Source: a virus
DNA: 41,789 bases
Reading direction: 5' to 3' (one strand)
Virus record (IMG/VR): IMGVR_UViG_3300017962_000024
Location: 1 to 41,789 of that record
Below the pieces are notes generated by a model. It was not told the DNA's origin and did no database searches. It saw only the letters and a list, made by a program, of their open reading frames with translations. The position numbers and the translations under genes were made by a program. Below are positions 32,101 to 38,946 of this stretch, one piece after another (the first letter of the stretch is position 1; each line of letters starts with the position of its first letter).

Positions 32101-32226
32101 TTTAGCATTTTGTCCTGCTTGCTGCACTCCAGAAGATGCATTTTTTATAGGAGCCGTTAGAGAATCAACAGTTGAATCAACAGCTTGTGTGAGAGAGTCA
32201 GATGTGTCTTTCCAGGTATCGGCCAT
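29101..32226 (-). CDS. Large baseplate hub-region structural protein (possible gp27 counterpart)
   Basis: 1041 residues. The N-terminus (1-~110) is helical and Ala/Ser/Asp-rich (LTQAVDSTVDSLTAPIKNA). The middle is beta-rich (NYIITLGVLTINDVNNPQII, IPIQILDVGFEVSGQGSVYN, MYRINTHVYFD, KIFVYVVVPFYAD), separated by acidic linkers (~480-620). A later part reads DLITANMTIMGDPYYIPTQTG and YVNVNFKTPIDYSITG. The C-terminal ~130 residues contain an acidic low-complexity stretch and a helix. I recognise no catalytic motif. Located between gp53 and the lysozyme-like and gp5 genes, it is probably a hub component to which the gp5 needle attaches. A gp27-type role is inferred from position only. Start abuts the gp53 stop (TAAATG), with AGGA upstream. 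Confidence 0.65.
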   Translation of the reverse strand: MADTWKDTSDSLTQAVDSTVDSLTAPIKNASSGVQQAGQNAKEFSDPGSALTQGVNDVFSGLRNDKTSAAIGAVSNFFANSSFSAQQLDKFQSGGFNYLQEQGVLKLDSLLSTFASNPTLSPAQALSASLDTNALFAGLGSDEIGAITNAIERKLGTFTSPGDFVLDFGFDKLNNIIGGFSNIENFVTNTINVIPKDFESILGAVGGEFDVLRELIEEFEDRSGISLDIDFSGSGTGNYIANPLKEYNTFNYIITLGVLTINDVNNPQIIRDDSFKKIICKSAGGQIDKRHQIPLEQDLGIHAEYFIDNLRTKAVIQPNTRTGISLGTDLSFEIQEPYSMGNFLQALVEGAADLGYENFNDAPFCIKIDFIGYESNNEQGGSLVQTPAFIPIQILDVGFEVSGQGSVYNVSCVPLSEVALGDTAATTLSDITATGSTVAEILNGPDKSVAAVLNQRIDTLEDVDAIPQGDRYVICFPKDPGAIQAIVEGEFESGDATTEDIDAAEQTRIEKGLAERPEESAVKKETLEEVVVTSENSIFQNLDSFSRNKDFMNPIGLSLLLNDDAEGGNQPVPDSDILYDENGDQIDVNNAEAAPAQKTRTKSFPTGQRIDEIIEKVLVDSEYAAENAEEQSENGVRKMYRINTHVYFDTNEETVKKLGRSPKIFVYVVVPFYADEASYTAPNAVAPNRGGIKKAAVKEYNYIYTGKNDDVLQFDINFNNAFLQEAYANFGMNQGARSSAGSDRKSYQNTGEQDGASTSNAQSERKALGGGQVVESNRMTITGDSRTTDIRKRLAETFHHRLLNSDVDLITANMTIMGDPYYIPTQTGNYVGERDPNSPSITQDGYMTYLENQVYVNVNFKTPIDYSITGDNVVYSELIPEFSGVFQVLDVENIFEGGKFYQELGMVRSRAQEVEGESGTFITSNSDSAVNDNPLNSEEGNSGENGQDPNTDQPCNSFEQLETKIGDAIDNVASNLFPDLSTVAGDAVMSQIPSVTVAGITWSPSKSLFTAPPQIKAELEVAQEALDQALENSPIKLRGLV

Positions 32227-32547
32227 TTATGTTCCTAAAATTGATCTGAGATGCTTTCTTTGAGGAACATAAATTTTTGTTCCTGCAATAAAATCAAACA
32301 ACGGATCTTTGATTATGTCTGGATTCCTCTGCGCAAATATCCACCACAATTCACGAGCTCCATATAAATCGTGTGCAAGTAAATCAGGTCTGTATGTATA
32401 AGCAGGAGTTATTTCATATAATAAATCGTCGCCTGCAACGGGAACAGGTCTAGGCTTTAATATATCAAGATAGCCAGCACCATTAATTTTAGTTTTTCCG
32501 TACGGACCTTTATTCCGTATTTTTTTGATATTTAGATCTAAAGCCAT
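32227..32547 (-). CDS. gp53: Baseplate wedge protein gp53
   Basis: 106 residues, about half of T4 gp53 (196 aa). The protein consists of the conserved core: YRPDLLAHDLYGARELWWIFAQRNPDIIKD, followed by PLFDFIAGTKIYVPQRKHLRSILG. The last ~45 residues have the LysM-like form seen in baseplate proteins of this family (an I-x-V-P strand after a helix). The N-terminal wedge-binding extension of T4 gp53 appears to be missing or reduced. In T4, gp53 locks neighbouring wedges during hexamerisation around the hub. The ATG overlaps the stop of the upstream tail-tube cap gene by one base (TAATG), implying coupled translation. Confidence 0.9.
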   Translation of the reverse strand: MALDLNIKKIRNKGPYGKTKINGAGYLDILKPRPVPVAGDDLLYEITPAYTYRPDLLAHDLYGARELWWIFAQRNPDIIKDPLFDFIAGTKIYVPQRKHLRSILGT

Positions 32548-33479
32548 TAGATAAATCCTTGATCTCTGTTAACAAAATCACCACGTGCAAATTTTTCTAA
32601 GCTAAACTGACTTGTAGCAGATCTTGCATAATTTGGTATAACTGTCACAGTAAATATACTCTGTGTAGGAACATATGTGGTTTGTCCACCTACTGTACAT
32701 TCTATGTAGTCTACATCAGCAGGCATATCTGTTGTGAAATTAGTAATTAGTACAGGTATATTGTTGAAAACATGTTTGCCATAACCATTCAATCTACAAA
32801 CTGGAGGAGGGTTACCAACAGAATCACTTTCTCCATAATACATTTTTGTCATTGTTCTTAAAAAATGCAAACATGCTATCCAATATTTTGCATCTGCTTG
32901 ATTCTCACTAAAAAATTCGCCCGTTATAGTAATGTTGTCTGTTTGGCTGTTTTCATATGCATAAAAAGGGTGATTAGTGTGTACAGGATGAACTGCATTA
33001 TAGTTTGCACTTGATCCTAAAATTACAGTAGGAGTAAACGGAAATAGCATACTGTTGTCAGTGCTAACAATAGGTGCCATAATTTCTCCGTCTAACAAAT
33101 CTCCAGGAGCTGTTATCTTTACACGCCAATCAAGAGCATCTACTGTTGTGTAATCATCTCTAATTATAGCACGTATAAAATTATCAAACTGTGGTGCTGC
33201 TCCATAACCTAAACCTTGTAAAGCATTAGATGCCATTCTAATAGCAGAGCCAACTCCACTAGAACTACCTCCTCTATTAATTAAGGAATCAACAGCACCT
33301 AGTGCATTTGCAACATTTTGTAGATTGTTGCCTCTTCCTGAACCAAGATTAGAAAAGGAGGTAGCAACGGTGTTCAGGTCACGTGTGACTCTGTTCACAG
33401 TAGATACTGTGTTTACCACATTAATCGTGCCTTTGACAATGTCGCCTGCAAGATTGTTAAAAGATGAAAAAATTGACAT
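32547..33479 (-). CDS. gp48: Baseplate tail-tube cap / tube initiator (gp48-like; gp54 possible)
   Basis: 310 residues. The N-terminal ~100 residues are helical with Asn/Gly/Ser-rich segments. Residues ~120-300 have the beta-rich tube-like fold signature: AVHPVHTNHPFYAYENS, DNITITGEFFSENQADAKYW, ACLHFLRTMTKMYYG, PPPVCRLNGYG, FNNIPVLITNF and DMPADVDYIEC. T4 gp48 (364 aa) and gp54 (320 aa) are paralogous proteins that cap the hub and start tube polymerisation; the sequence alone does not separate the two. This is the first gene of the late minus-strand block. An AGGAGA ribosome site precedes the ATG, and a degenerate late box (ACTAAATA) lies just upstream in the divergent region shared with gene 55. 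Confidence 0.8.
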   Translation of the reverse strand: MSIFSSFNNLAGDIVKGTINVVNTVSTVNRVTRDLNTVATSFSNLGSGRGNNLQNVANALGAVDSLINRGGSSSGVGSAIRMASNALQGLGYGAAPQFDNFIRAIIRDDYTTVDALDWRVKITAPGDLLDGEIMAPIVSTDNSMLFPFTPTVILGSSANYNAVHPVHTNHPFYAYENSQTDNITITGEFFSENQADAKYWIACLHFLRTMTKMYYGESDSVGNPPPVCRLNGYGKHVFNNIPVLITNFTTDMPADVDYIECTVGGQTTYVPTQSIFTVTVIPNYARSATSQFSLEKFARGDFVNRDQGFI

Positions 33480-33497
33480 ATAAGGTATCTCCTATAG

Positions 33498-33505
33498 TAT
33501 TTAGT
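33498..33505 (-). promoter_or_regulatory. Degenerate late promoter box for the structural operon
   Basis: ACTAAATA on the minus strand, sharing the last six bases of the TATAAATA consensus, 18 bases upstream of the gp48-like ATG. It shares base 33505 with the -35 of the opposing early promoter. Confidence 0.45.
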
Positions 33506-33533
33506 TGACAAAATTATCCTAGTATATTATAAT
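33505..33533 (+). promoter_or_regulatory. Perfect sigma70-type promoter for gp55
   Basis: TTGACA (33505-33510), a 17-base spacer, and TATAAT (33528-33533) match the vegetative sigma consensus exactly. Transcription should start about 33540, just before the AGGAG ribosome site and the ATG at 33557. It implies early expression of gp55 by unmodified host polymerase. Confidence 0.85.
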
Positions 33534-33556
33534 AAGTACTGTACATAGGAGTCGTT

Positions 33557-34399
33557 ATGAGAAAAAGAAATTACCTCAACAACAAAGATATTCTAAAGGA
33601 AATACATAAATCAAAAAATACATATAATAGCTTTATAGACAAAGATTATCATCAGTTTGATATTATACTTCCAGATATCGAGAAAATTAATATCAGAACC
33701 ATTGCTGAAGCAAAGCGTAACAAGGCAAAAAGACTAAGCACAGAAGATTACGAACTTCGTAAAGGTGCAGGTGAAAAAGTCAAACAGGCAGATTGCGAAA
33801 TAGATTATAAAACAATTACTAAGGAAGAATTAATCTTTCGCATTATGACATTTGATCACATACCAGACGAGCCAGGACGTAAGAAAAATCCTAAGACAGT
33901 AGCAGATACCAAAACAAAATTAAATTTTCCTCCATTTCAACATTATAAATTTAATGAAAACGACGAACTTGTTTGTGTAGGCAAAAGCCATTGGGTAGGC
34001 GGAATGGAAAATGGTCATTTTTCAAAAGACCACGGTAAAGCAACAGACAATTTAGCACTAATGTGGATGAAGCTATGTGATCGCTATGCAACACGAGGGA
34101 ATGTACGTGGCTACACCTACAATGACGAAATGCGTGGACAAGCAATACTGCAACTTGCACAGATTGGCTTACAGTTTGACGAAAGCAAGTCACAAAACCC
34201 ATTTGCATATTACACAGCAGCAGTTACAAACTCGTTTGTGCGTGTTATCAACATTGAAAAACGCAATCAAAACATTAGAGACGACATCCTTGAAATGAAT
34301 GATCTTAATCCTAGCTACACAAGACTGCATGAAGGAGAATGGGAAGCTGCCGTAAAGAGAAACGAAGAAGCTTCTGCAACATCTTTTTCAAAAAAGTAG
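33557..34399 (+). CDS. gp55: Late-transcription sigma factor gp55
   Basis: 280 residues against 185 in T4. The conserved sigma region-2-like core is at about residues 160-245: ALMWMKLCDRYATRGNVRGY, then MRGQAILQLAQIGLQFDESK, then QNPFAYYTAAVTNSFVRVIN and IEKRNQNIRDDIL. The KSQNPFAYYT stretch is the family hallmark. gp55 directs host RNA polymerase to the TATAAATA late boxes, several of which occur in this window. The extra length is an N-terminal extension of basic and acidic sequence; I did not find a clear clamp-binding tail at the C-terminus (it ends SATSFSKK). ATG at 33557 has an AGGAG site 6 bases upstream. It is driven by a perfect sigma70-type promoter at 33505-33533. Confidence 0.92.
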   Translation: MRKRNYLNNKDILKEIHKSKNTYNSFIDKDYHQFDIILPDIEKINIRTIAEAKRNKAKRLSTEDYELRKGAGEKVKQADCEIDYKTITKEELIFRIMTFDHIPDEPGRKKNPKTVADTKTKLNFPPFQHYKFNENDELVCVGKSHWVGGMENGHFSKDHGKATDNLALMWMKLCDRYATRGNVRGYTYNDEMRGQAILQLAQIGLQFDESKSQNPFAYYTAAVTNSFVRVINIEKRNQNIRDDILEMNDLNPSYTRLHEGEWEAAVKRNEEASATSFSKK

Positions 34400-34428
34400 T
34401 TGACAACCGTTAAGAAATAATATATACT
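34400..34428 (+). promoter_or_regulatory. Sigma70-type promoter for the 47/46 operon
   Basis: TTGACA (34400-34405), a 17-base spacer, and TATACT (34423-34428), one base from consensus. The -35 begins one base after the gp55 stop. Start of transcription is expected about 34435, before the TGGAGA site of gene 47. Confidence 0.8.
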
Positions 34429-34455
34429 TTAACAAAGCTATGGAGAATATTAGAT

Positions 34456-35472
34456 TTGTTTAATAAAGCTGCGGTGTTTACGGACATCCATTTTGGTCTT
34501 AAAGGCAATAGTCGTGTTCATAACGAAGATTGCGAAAATTTTGTTGATTGGTTTATTCAAACTGCAAAAGAAAACAACTGTGATACTGCTATTTTCTGCG
34601 GAGACTGGCATCATAACAGAAATAGTCTAAATCTAACTACAATGGACGCAACTATTCGTAGTTTAGAAAAACTTGGCAAGGCATTTGATAAGTTTTACAT
34701 GTTTGTAGGCAATCACGACTTGTATTACAAAGATAAACGTGAAGTAAGTTCTACAATATTTGGTAAACACATTCCAGGTGTAACTTTTGTTGATGAAATT
34801 GTTGAAACAGAAGATGTAGCACTTGTTCCTTGGCTTGTAGGCGACGAATGGAAAAAAATTCCCAAAATTAAAGCCAAATACATGTTTGGACACTTTGAAT
34901 TGCCCAGCTTCTACATGAATGCTATGGTACAAATGCCAGATCACGGTGAATTAAAGTCAGAACACTTTAAGAATCAAGAGTATGTGTTCTCAGGACACTT
35001 CCACAAGCGGCAGAAGCAGGGTAAGATCCACTACATTGGTAATGCTTTCCCGCACAACTATGCAGATGCTTGGGATGATGAACGTGGCATGATGATATTG
35101 GACCGTGAAAACGATGCAGAACCAGAGTATATCAACTGGCCAGACTGTCCAAAGTACCGTACAGTCAAGTTATCACAATTGATTGACGAGAAAGACACTC
35201 TGATCAAACCAAATATGTACTTGAGGGTGACTCTTGACTTACCAGTTAGCTATGAAGAAGCAAATTTTCTTAAAGAGACATTTATACAACAGTATAAATG
35301 CAGAGAAATCACACTTATACCACAAAAACAACTAGAAGAAATTACAACAGACTTAGATATTGCACAGTTTGAAAGTGTAGATCAAATTGTTGCAAGTGAA
35401 ATTGTTGCACTAGACACTGAAAGTTTTGACAAAAACTTATTATTAGACATTTATCATGGATTAGAACAATAA
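34456..35472 (+). CDS. gp47: Recombination nuclease subunit gp47 (SbcD/Mre11-like)
   Basis: 338 residues, almost the T4 length (339). All calcineurin-type phosphoesterase motifs are visible: DIHFG at 10-14, GDWHHNR at 49-55, GNHD at 85-88, GHFE at 145-148 and SGHFHKR at 179-185. They bind the two metal ions of the nuclease. With gp46 it resects DNA ends for recombination-dependent replication and repair. The start is TTG at 34456, with a TGGAGA ribosome site about ten bases upstream; no ATG gives the N-terminal strand that leads into DIHFG. A sigma70-type promoter lies at 34400-34428. Bases ~34981-35160 are clearly richer in GC (about 47 percent by hand count) than the rest of the gene. The gp46 ATG follows one base after the stop. 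Confidence 0.95.
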   Translation: MFNKAAVFTDIHFGLKGNSRVHNEDCENFVDWFIQTAKENNCDTAIFCGDWHHNRNSLNLTTMDATIRSLEKLGKAFDKFYMFVGNHDLYYKDKREVSSTIFGKHIPGVTFVDEIVETEDVALVPWLVGDEWKKIPKIKAKYMFGHFELPSFYMNAMVQMPDHGELKSEHFKNQEYVFSGHFHKRQKQGKIHYIGNAFPHNYADAWDDERGMMILDRENDAEPEYINWPDCPKYRTVKLSQLIDEKDTLIKPNMYLRVTLDLPVSYEEANFLKETFIQQYKCREITLIPQKQLEEITTDLDIAQFESVDQIVASEIVALDTESFDKNLLLDIYHGLEQ

Positions 35473-35473
35473 T

Positions 35474-37246
35474 ATGATTCGTATTAAAGATTTAACAGTT
35501 AAGAACTTTATGAGCGTAGGAAATCAAACACAAGCTGTTGATTTTAATAACGAACGTTTAACACTTGTGCTAGGAGAAAACTTAGATCAAGGCGGAGACG
35601 ACAGTGGAAGTCGTAACGGAACAGGTAAAACGACTATTATTAACGCTCTTTCTTACGCACTGTACGGACAAGCACTTACAAACATCAAAAGAAACAATCT
35701 AATTAACAAAACAAACTCAAAAGGAATGTTAGTTACACTACATTTTGAGAAAAATGGATTAGATTATAGAATTGAAAGAGGAAGATCTCCAAATGTTCTT
35801 AAATTTTATGTAAATGATCAAGAACAGGAACTAGTTGACGAATCTCAAGGTGACAGTAGAAAGACTCAAGATTCTATTAATGATCTATTAGGTATGAGTC
35901 ATGATATGTTTAAACATGTTGTTGCACTTAATACGTACTCGGAACCTTTTTTAAGTATGAGAGCAAACGATCAACGTGCCATTATTGAACAATTACTAGG
36001 AATAACCCTATTAACTGAAAAAGCAGAAGCACTAAAAGAACAAACTCGTATTACAAAAGATGCAATTACACAAGAAACTCTTAAAATAGAAGCTATCCAA
36101 GCAGCTAACAGTAAAATAGAAACAACAATTGAAAGCCTTAAGAAAAATCAAAAGGCATGGTTAGCAAAAAAGAAAACAGATACCGAAAAATTATCTAAAA
36201 ATATCGAAGAACTTGAACGTGTTGACATTGAACAAGAACTCGATAATCACGAAAAATTGCAAAACTGGCAAGAACTGAACAATGCAATTACGGCTCTTAA
36301 TAAAGAAAAAAGCACATTAGAGAGTGCACTGTTACGTGCAACTAAGTCTGTAGAAAAAGCTGAAAAAGAAATCGGAGATTTAGAAGATGCAACTTGTTAT
36401 ACTTGCGGACAAGAACTTCATGCAGACAAAAAACAAGAAATTGAGTTAAGAAAAACAAAAGAATTAAACGATGCAATGGCATATCAGACAGAAGTTGCTG
36501 GCAAATTACAAGATGTGCTTAACGGTTTAGATGAAATTGGAAACATTAATGGACGTCCAAACACATTTTATGAAACAATTAAAGAAGCTTACGATCATAG
36601 ACAAAACGTTGATAGTCTAAAACAGTCTCTTCTGTCAAAAGAACAAGAAGAAGATCCATACGAAACACAAATTGTAGATTTACAAGAAACCGCACTACAA
36701 GACATAAACTGGGATTCTGTAAACAAACTTACATCGTTCAAAGAACACCAAGAATTTTTGCTAAAATTACTTACAAACAAAGATTCATTTATTCGTAAGA
36801 AAATTATTGATCAAAATCTTGCATATCTCAATAATCGTCTTACATATTATCTTGATAAACTAGGTTTACCACACCAAGTAGTTTTCCAAAACGACCTTAC
36901 TGTTGAAATCACACAGCTAGGACAAGATTTAGACTTTGATAACTTATCGCGAGGCGAACGAAATAGACTAATACTTGGTTTAAGTTTTGCATTCCGCGAT
37001 GTTTGGGAAAGTTTGTATCAGCACATAAACTTATTGTTTATTGATGAGCTTATTGACTCAGGTATGGATACTGCTGGTGTTGAAAATTCACTAGCTATAC
37101 TAAAGAAAATGACAAGAGAACGTGATAAAAACATTTTCTTAATTTCGCACAAAGACGAATTAGTAGGTAGAGTAAATCACGTTCTCAAAGTAATAAAGGA
37201 AAATGGATTTACAAGTTATGCTAATGACATTGACATAGTAGAATGA
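35474..37246 (+). CDS. gp46: Recombination nuclease ATPase subunit gp46 (SbcC/Rad50-like)
   Basis: 590 residues against 560 in T4. Walker A is GSRNGTGKT at 45-53. Two coiled-coil stretches (roughly 165-300 and 320-430) flank the zinc hook C-Y-T-C at 308-311. The ABC signature LSRGERNRLILGL is near 490, and Walker B (LLFIDELIDSG) is near 520-530, followed by the D-loop and an ISHKDEL switch His. It is an SMC-like ATPase that tethers DNA and powers the gp47 nuclease. It forms a tight operon with gene 47 upstream and the 66-aa gene downstream (ATGA overlap). In T4 the clamp gene 45 lies downstream of gene 46; here it does not follow. Confidence 0.95.
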   Translation: MIRIKDLTVKNFMSVGNQTQAVDFNNERLTLVLGENLDQGGDDSGSRNGTGKTTIINALSYALYGQALTNIKRNNLINKTNSKGMLVTLHFEKNGLDYRIERGRSPNVLKFYVNDQEQELVDESQGDSRKTQDSINDLLGMSHDMFKHVVALNTYSEPFLSMRANDQRAIIEQLLGITLLTEKAEALKEQTRITKDAITQETLKIEAIQAANSKIETTIESLKKNQKAWLAKKKTDTEKLSKNIEELERVDIEQELDNHEKLQNWQELNNAITALNKEKSTLESALLRATKSVEKAEKEIGDLEDATCYTCGQELHADKKQEIELRKTKELNDAMAYQTEVAGKLQDVLNGLDEIGNINGRPNTFYETIKEAYDHRQNVDSLKQSLLSKEQEEDPYETQIVDLQETALQDINWDSVNKLTSFKEHQEFLLKLLTNKDSFIRKKIIDQNLAYLNNRLTYYLDKLGLPHQVVFQNDLTVEITQLGQDLDFDNLSRGERNRLILGLSFAFRDVWESLYQHINLLFIDELIDSGMDTAGVENSLAILKKMTRERDKNIFLISHKDELVGRVNHVLKVIKENGFTSYANDIDIVE

Positions 37247-37443
37247 TAGACGACGATACACAAGATAAACTTGCAAAAGCATATTTAGAATATTTTAAAG
37301 CAAACGAAATATTTGAACAGCGCAATTCTGTGCGAACACACAGATATGTTAGAAAGTGTCTTAGAGAAATTAGAGAACTTGCCAAACTTAGAATGGACGA
37401 GATACACGTAAAGCACCAAACTACAAGGAAAACAAAAAATTGA
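37243..37443 (+). CDS. Small basic protein downstream of gp46, function unknown
   Basis: 66 residues. The ATG overlaps the gp46 stop as ATGA, and the stop overlaps the TTG of the next gene, which supports a real, coupled gene. The sequence is helical and rich in Lys and Arg (AKAYLEYFKANEIFEQ, then HRYVRKCLREIRELAKLRMDEI), with a basic C-terminus (HQTTRKTKN). There is one Cys and no metal-binding pattern. T4-like phages often have small unannotated genes after 46 (for example T4 46.1 and 46.2), but I cannot match it to one. Nucleic-acid binding is possible from charge alone. Confidence 0.65.
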   Translation: MIDDDTQDKLAKAYLEYFKANEIFEQRNSVRTHRYVRKCLREIRELAKLRMDEIHVKHQTTRKTKN

Positions 37444-38105
37444 TTACAAATTTTAGAAGTATGCGTCCCGAAACACCCTTTACTCCAGAATGGAATATAC
37501 ACCTCTGGACAACACAATATACCAATTTAGAAAATCTAAAGATTATAAGAGATTGGATCACAACTAATGGTCCTATTATCATAGAAAAATACAAAAACGA
37601 AAATAAAAATGACGGTGGTACAGGATTAGGTGACAAAAGTTTAACAGCTACTTTTAGATACTTTGATCTTTTTTATGAAACTAGTAATATAGACGCATTT
37701 TTAGATCTAAAAAAATTCTTAGAAAGCGAATATAGAAAATTTTGCAAAGAACTTAAAATAAAAACAGAAAAATGTTTTGTAAATTCATGGGCTAACATTG
37801 CTCACACTGGACAAAAAATAGAAAAACACAATCACGGTGCTACACATTATGCGTATCTTAGCGGAAACATGCATTTAGATAATTATGATACACAAACAAT
37901 ATATCATAATCCGTTTGATCATAATGTTCAATATGCAGTGCCTAATATAGAAGGCGGCATAACCTTATTTCCTAGCTATCTTTATCACAGTTCTACGACC
38001 CACAAAGAAGATAACGACCGTGTAAGTCTAGCATTTGATATTTTAGTAGAAACTATCTCACCTAAACCAGAAGGCAGACTTTGCACAGACTTTAACAATA
38101 TATAA
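37440..38105 (+). CDS. Putative 2-oxoglutarate/Fe(II)-dependent oxygenase-like protein
   Basis: 221 residues. The C-terminal half matches the phage 2OG-Fe(II) oxygenase pattern: an H-x-H pair at 130 and 132 (EKHNHGA), then YAYLSGNMHLDN, an Asn/Pro strand (TIYHNPF), GGITLFPSYLYHSS with the distal iron-ligand His at 183, and R194 (NDRVSLAFDI) that would bind 2-oxoglutarate. The first position pair is H-x-H rather than the commoner H-x-D, so the metal site is slightly atypical. The N-terminal ~110 residues are helical. The start is TTG at 37440, overlapping the previous stop (TTGA), with AAGGA ten bases upstream. The substrate is unknown; phage members may hydroxylate proteins or nucleic acid bases. 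Confidence 0.75.
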   Translation: MITNFRSMRPETPFTPEWNIHLWTTQYTNLENLKIIRDWITTNGPIIIEKYKNENKNDGGTGLGDKSLTATFRYFDLFYETSNIDAFLDLKKFLESEYRKFCKELKIKTEKCFVNSWANIAHTGQKIEKHNHGATHYAYLSGNMHLDNYDTQTIYHNPFDHNVQYAVPNIEGGITLFPSYLYHSSTTHKEDNDRVSLAFDILVETISPKPEGRLCTDFNNI

Positions 38106-38109
38106 GTTC

Positions 38110-38559
38110 ATGCATTGGACTTATGAAGGCAAACAAATTGATACTATACCAGATGAATACGAAGGCTTTGTTTATCTCATAACCAATCTAAAGACTGGGC
38201 AAAAGTATATAGGCAAGAAACTAGCAAAGTTTAAAACTACAAAGCCACCTTTAAAAGGCAAAAAGAACAAACGCAGAGGCTACAAAGAATCAGACTGGCG
38301 TGACTATTGGGGATCATCTGATAGACTCAACGCTGATGTTGAAGCACTAGGCCCAGAAAACTTCACAAGAGAAATTCTATACCTATGCAAAGGCAGGGGC
38401 GAAATGTCCTACATAGAGGCAAGAGAGCAATTTGACCGCCGTGTATTAGAGAGCGACGAGTATTACAATGGAATTATTAATGTTAGAGTTGGCGGTTCCG
38501 ATAAATTGCGACAGGCATTGCTAGAACATAGCATCAAGGCAAAACAATCCAACACATAA
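38110..38559 (+). CDS. GIY-YIG endonuclease (Seg-like, putative homing endonuclease)
   Basis: 149 residues. The GIY-YIG core is visible: GFVY at 19-22, YIGKK at 33-37, a basic loop (KKNKRRGYKES, 51-61), W-x-x-YWGSS at 63-70, and a candidate catalytic Glu at 103 in YIEAREQF. The remaining C-terminus (FDRRVLESDEYYNGIINVRVGG) could help bind DNA. T4 carries several free-standing Seg enzymes of this family, which cut DNA and spread their own locus. No intron is obvious around it. GC rises within the gene from about 38280 and stays high through the following non-coding region, unlike the genes upstream, which suggests separate ancestry. It begins four bases after the oxygenase-like gene. Confidence 0.85.
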   Translation: MHWTYEGKQIDTIPDEYEGFVYLITNLKTGQKYIGKKLAKFKTTKPPLKGKKNKRRGYKESDWRDYWGSSDRLNADVEALGPENFTREILYLCKGRGEMSYIEAREQFDRRVLESDEYYNGIINVRVGGSDKLRQALLEHSIKAKQSNT

Positions 38560-38682
38560 GGTTAGCGGGCCAGTTTAGTATTACCGCTGTGGAAAAAGCA
38601 TCCGTATAGGAGCACACGTAACACGTTGAGCGGCGTTCGGTAGTAGAGCGTTTGATTGACGTAGACTGATTGTTGGCTGTCG

Positions 38683-38743
38683 AAACACTGCACATTGTAC
38701 ATAAAAACCGTATGCACTAGGAACGAAGCAACGGGTAGTGTTT
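38683..38743 (+). ncRNA. Nested long-range helices in the non-coding island
   Basis: AAACACTGC at 38683-38691 pairs with GGTAGTGTTT-type sequence at 38735-38743 (nine pairs, one G-U). Inside it CCGT at 38708-38711 pairs with ACGG at 38731-38734, which would stack directly on the outer helix on the 3' side. The closed loop contains a TGCAC and ACGAAGCA stretch. This would be a stable RNA domain if transcribed, either by read-through from the gene 47/46 operon or from an unseen promoter. Confidence 0.35.
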
Positions 38744-38762
38744 GCTATTTGCAAATAGCAAA
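38741..38762. repeat. Perfect 22-bp palindrome
   Basis: Two 11-bp arms, TTTGCTATTTG and its exact reverse complement, meet with no spacer. A zero-loop palindrome is a poor RNA hairpin but a good site for a dimeric DNA-binding protein. It overlaps by three bases the outer helix described at 38683-38743, so the two structures compete. Confidence 0.6.
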
Positions 38763-38871
38763 TGCGATGTCGACGTAGGTTGGGAAAGGTCAGAGCCCAT
38801 TGTACAGCAGAAAACACCTACTTCCAAGTCTCGGCTGTGGCGAACTCACATGAAGCGCAAACTTTGAGATT

Positions 38872-38897
38872 AGATGGAACCGTAACAGGTTCCGTCT
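38872..38897 (+). other. GC-containing stem-loop
   Basis: AGATGGAACC pairs with GGTTCCGTCT (ten pairs, one G-U) around a GTAACA hexaloop. No T-run follows, so it is not a classical terminator; it is the most stable local hairpin of the island. Confidence 0.55.
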
Positions 38898-38925
38898 GAC
38901 TGAAACAATCTACATGAAACTTAAA

Positions 38926-38946
38926 CATTATTACTTCGTAATAATG
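38926..38946 (+). terminator. Possible weak terminator hairpin
   Basis: CATTATTAC and GTAATAATG pair perfectly around TTC, followed by TGTTTCTTC. The stem is AT-rich and the T-tract is interrupted, so termination of the upstream plus-strand operon is only a possibility. Confidence 0.3.

Noticed and set aside
34663-34944. 93-codon minus-strand ORF over gp47
   Set aside because: Covers the conserved nuclease motifs of gp47 in antisense; aromatic/Cys-rich shadow.
38625-38700. tRNA-like stretch (GGTAGTAGAGCG followed by GTCGAAAC)
   Set aside because: It resembles D-arm and T-loop fragments, but the D stem, T stem and acceptor do not pair, and no CCA-side partner exists.
38581-38817. A 78-codon minus-strand ORF in the island
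   Set aside because: No ribosome site, no promoter, composition unlike phage proteins; best explained by raised GC lowering stop frequency.
38762-38899. A 45-codon plus-strand ORF (ATG to TGA) in the non-coding island
   Set aside because: No ribosome site, an Arg/Cys-rich start, and an ATG inside the palindrome; codon use is unlike neighbouring genes.
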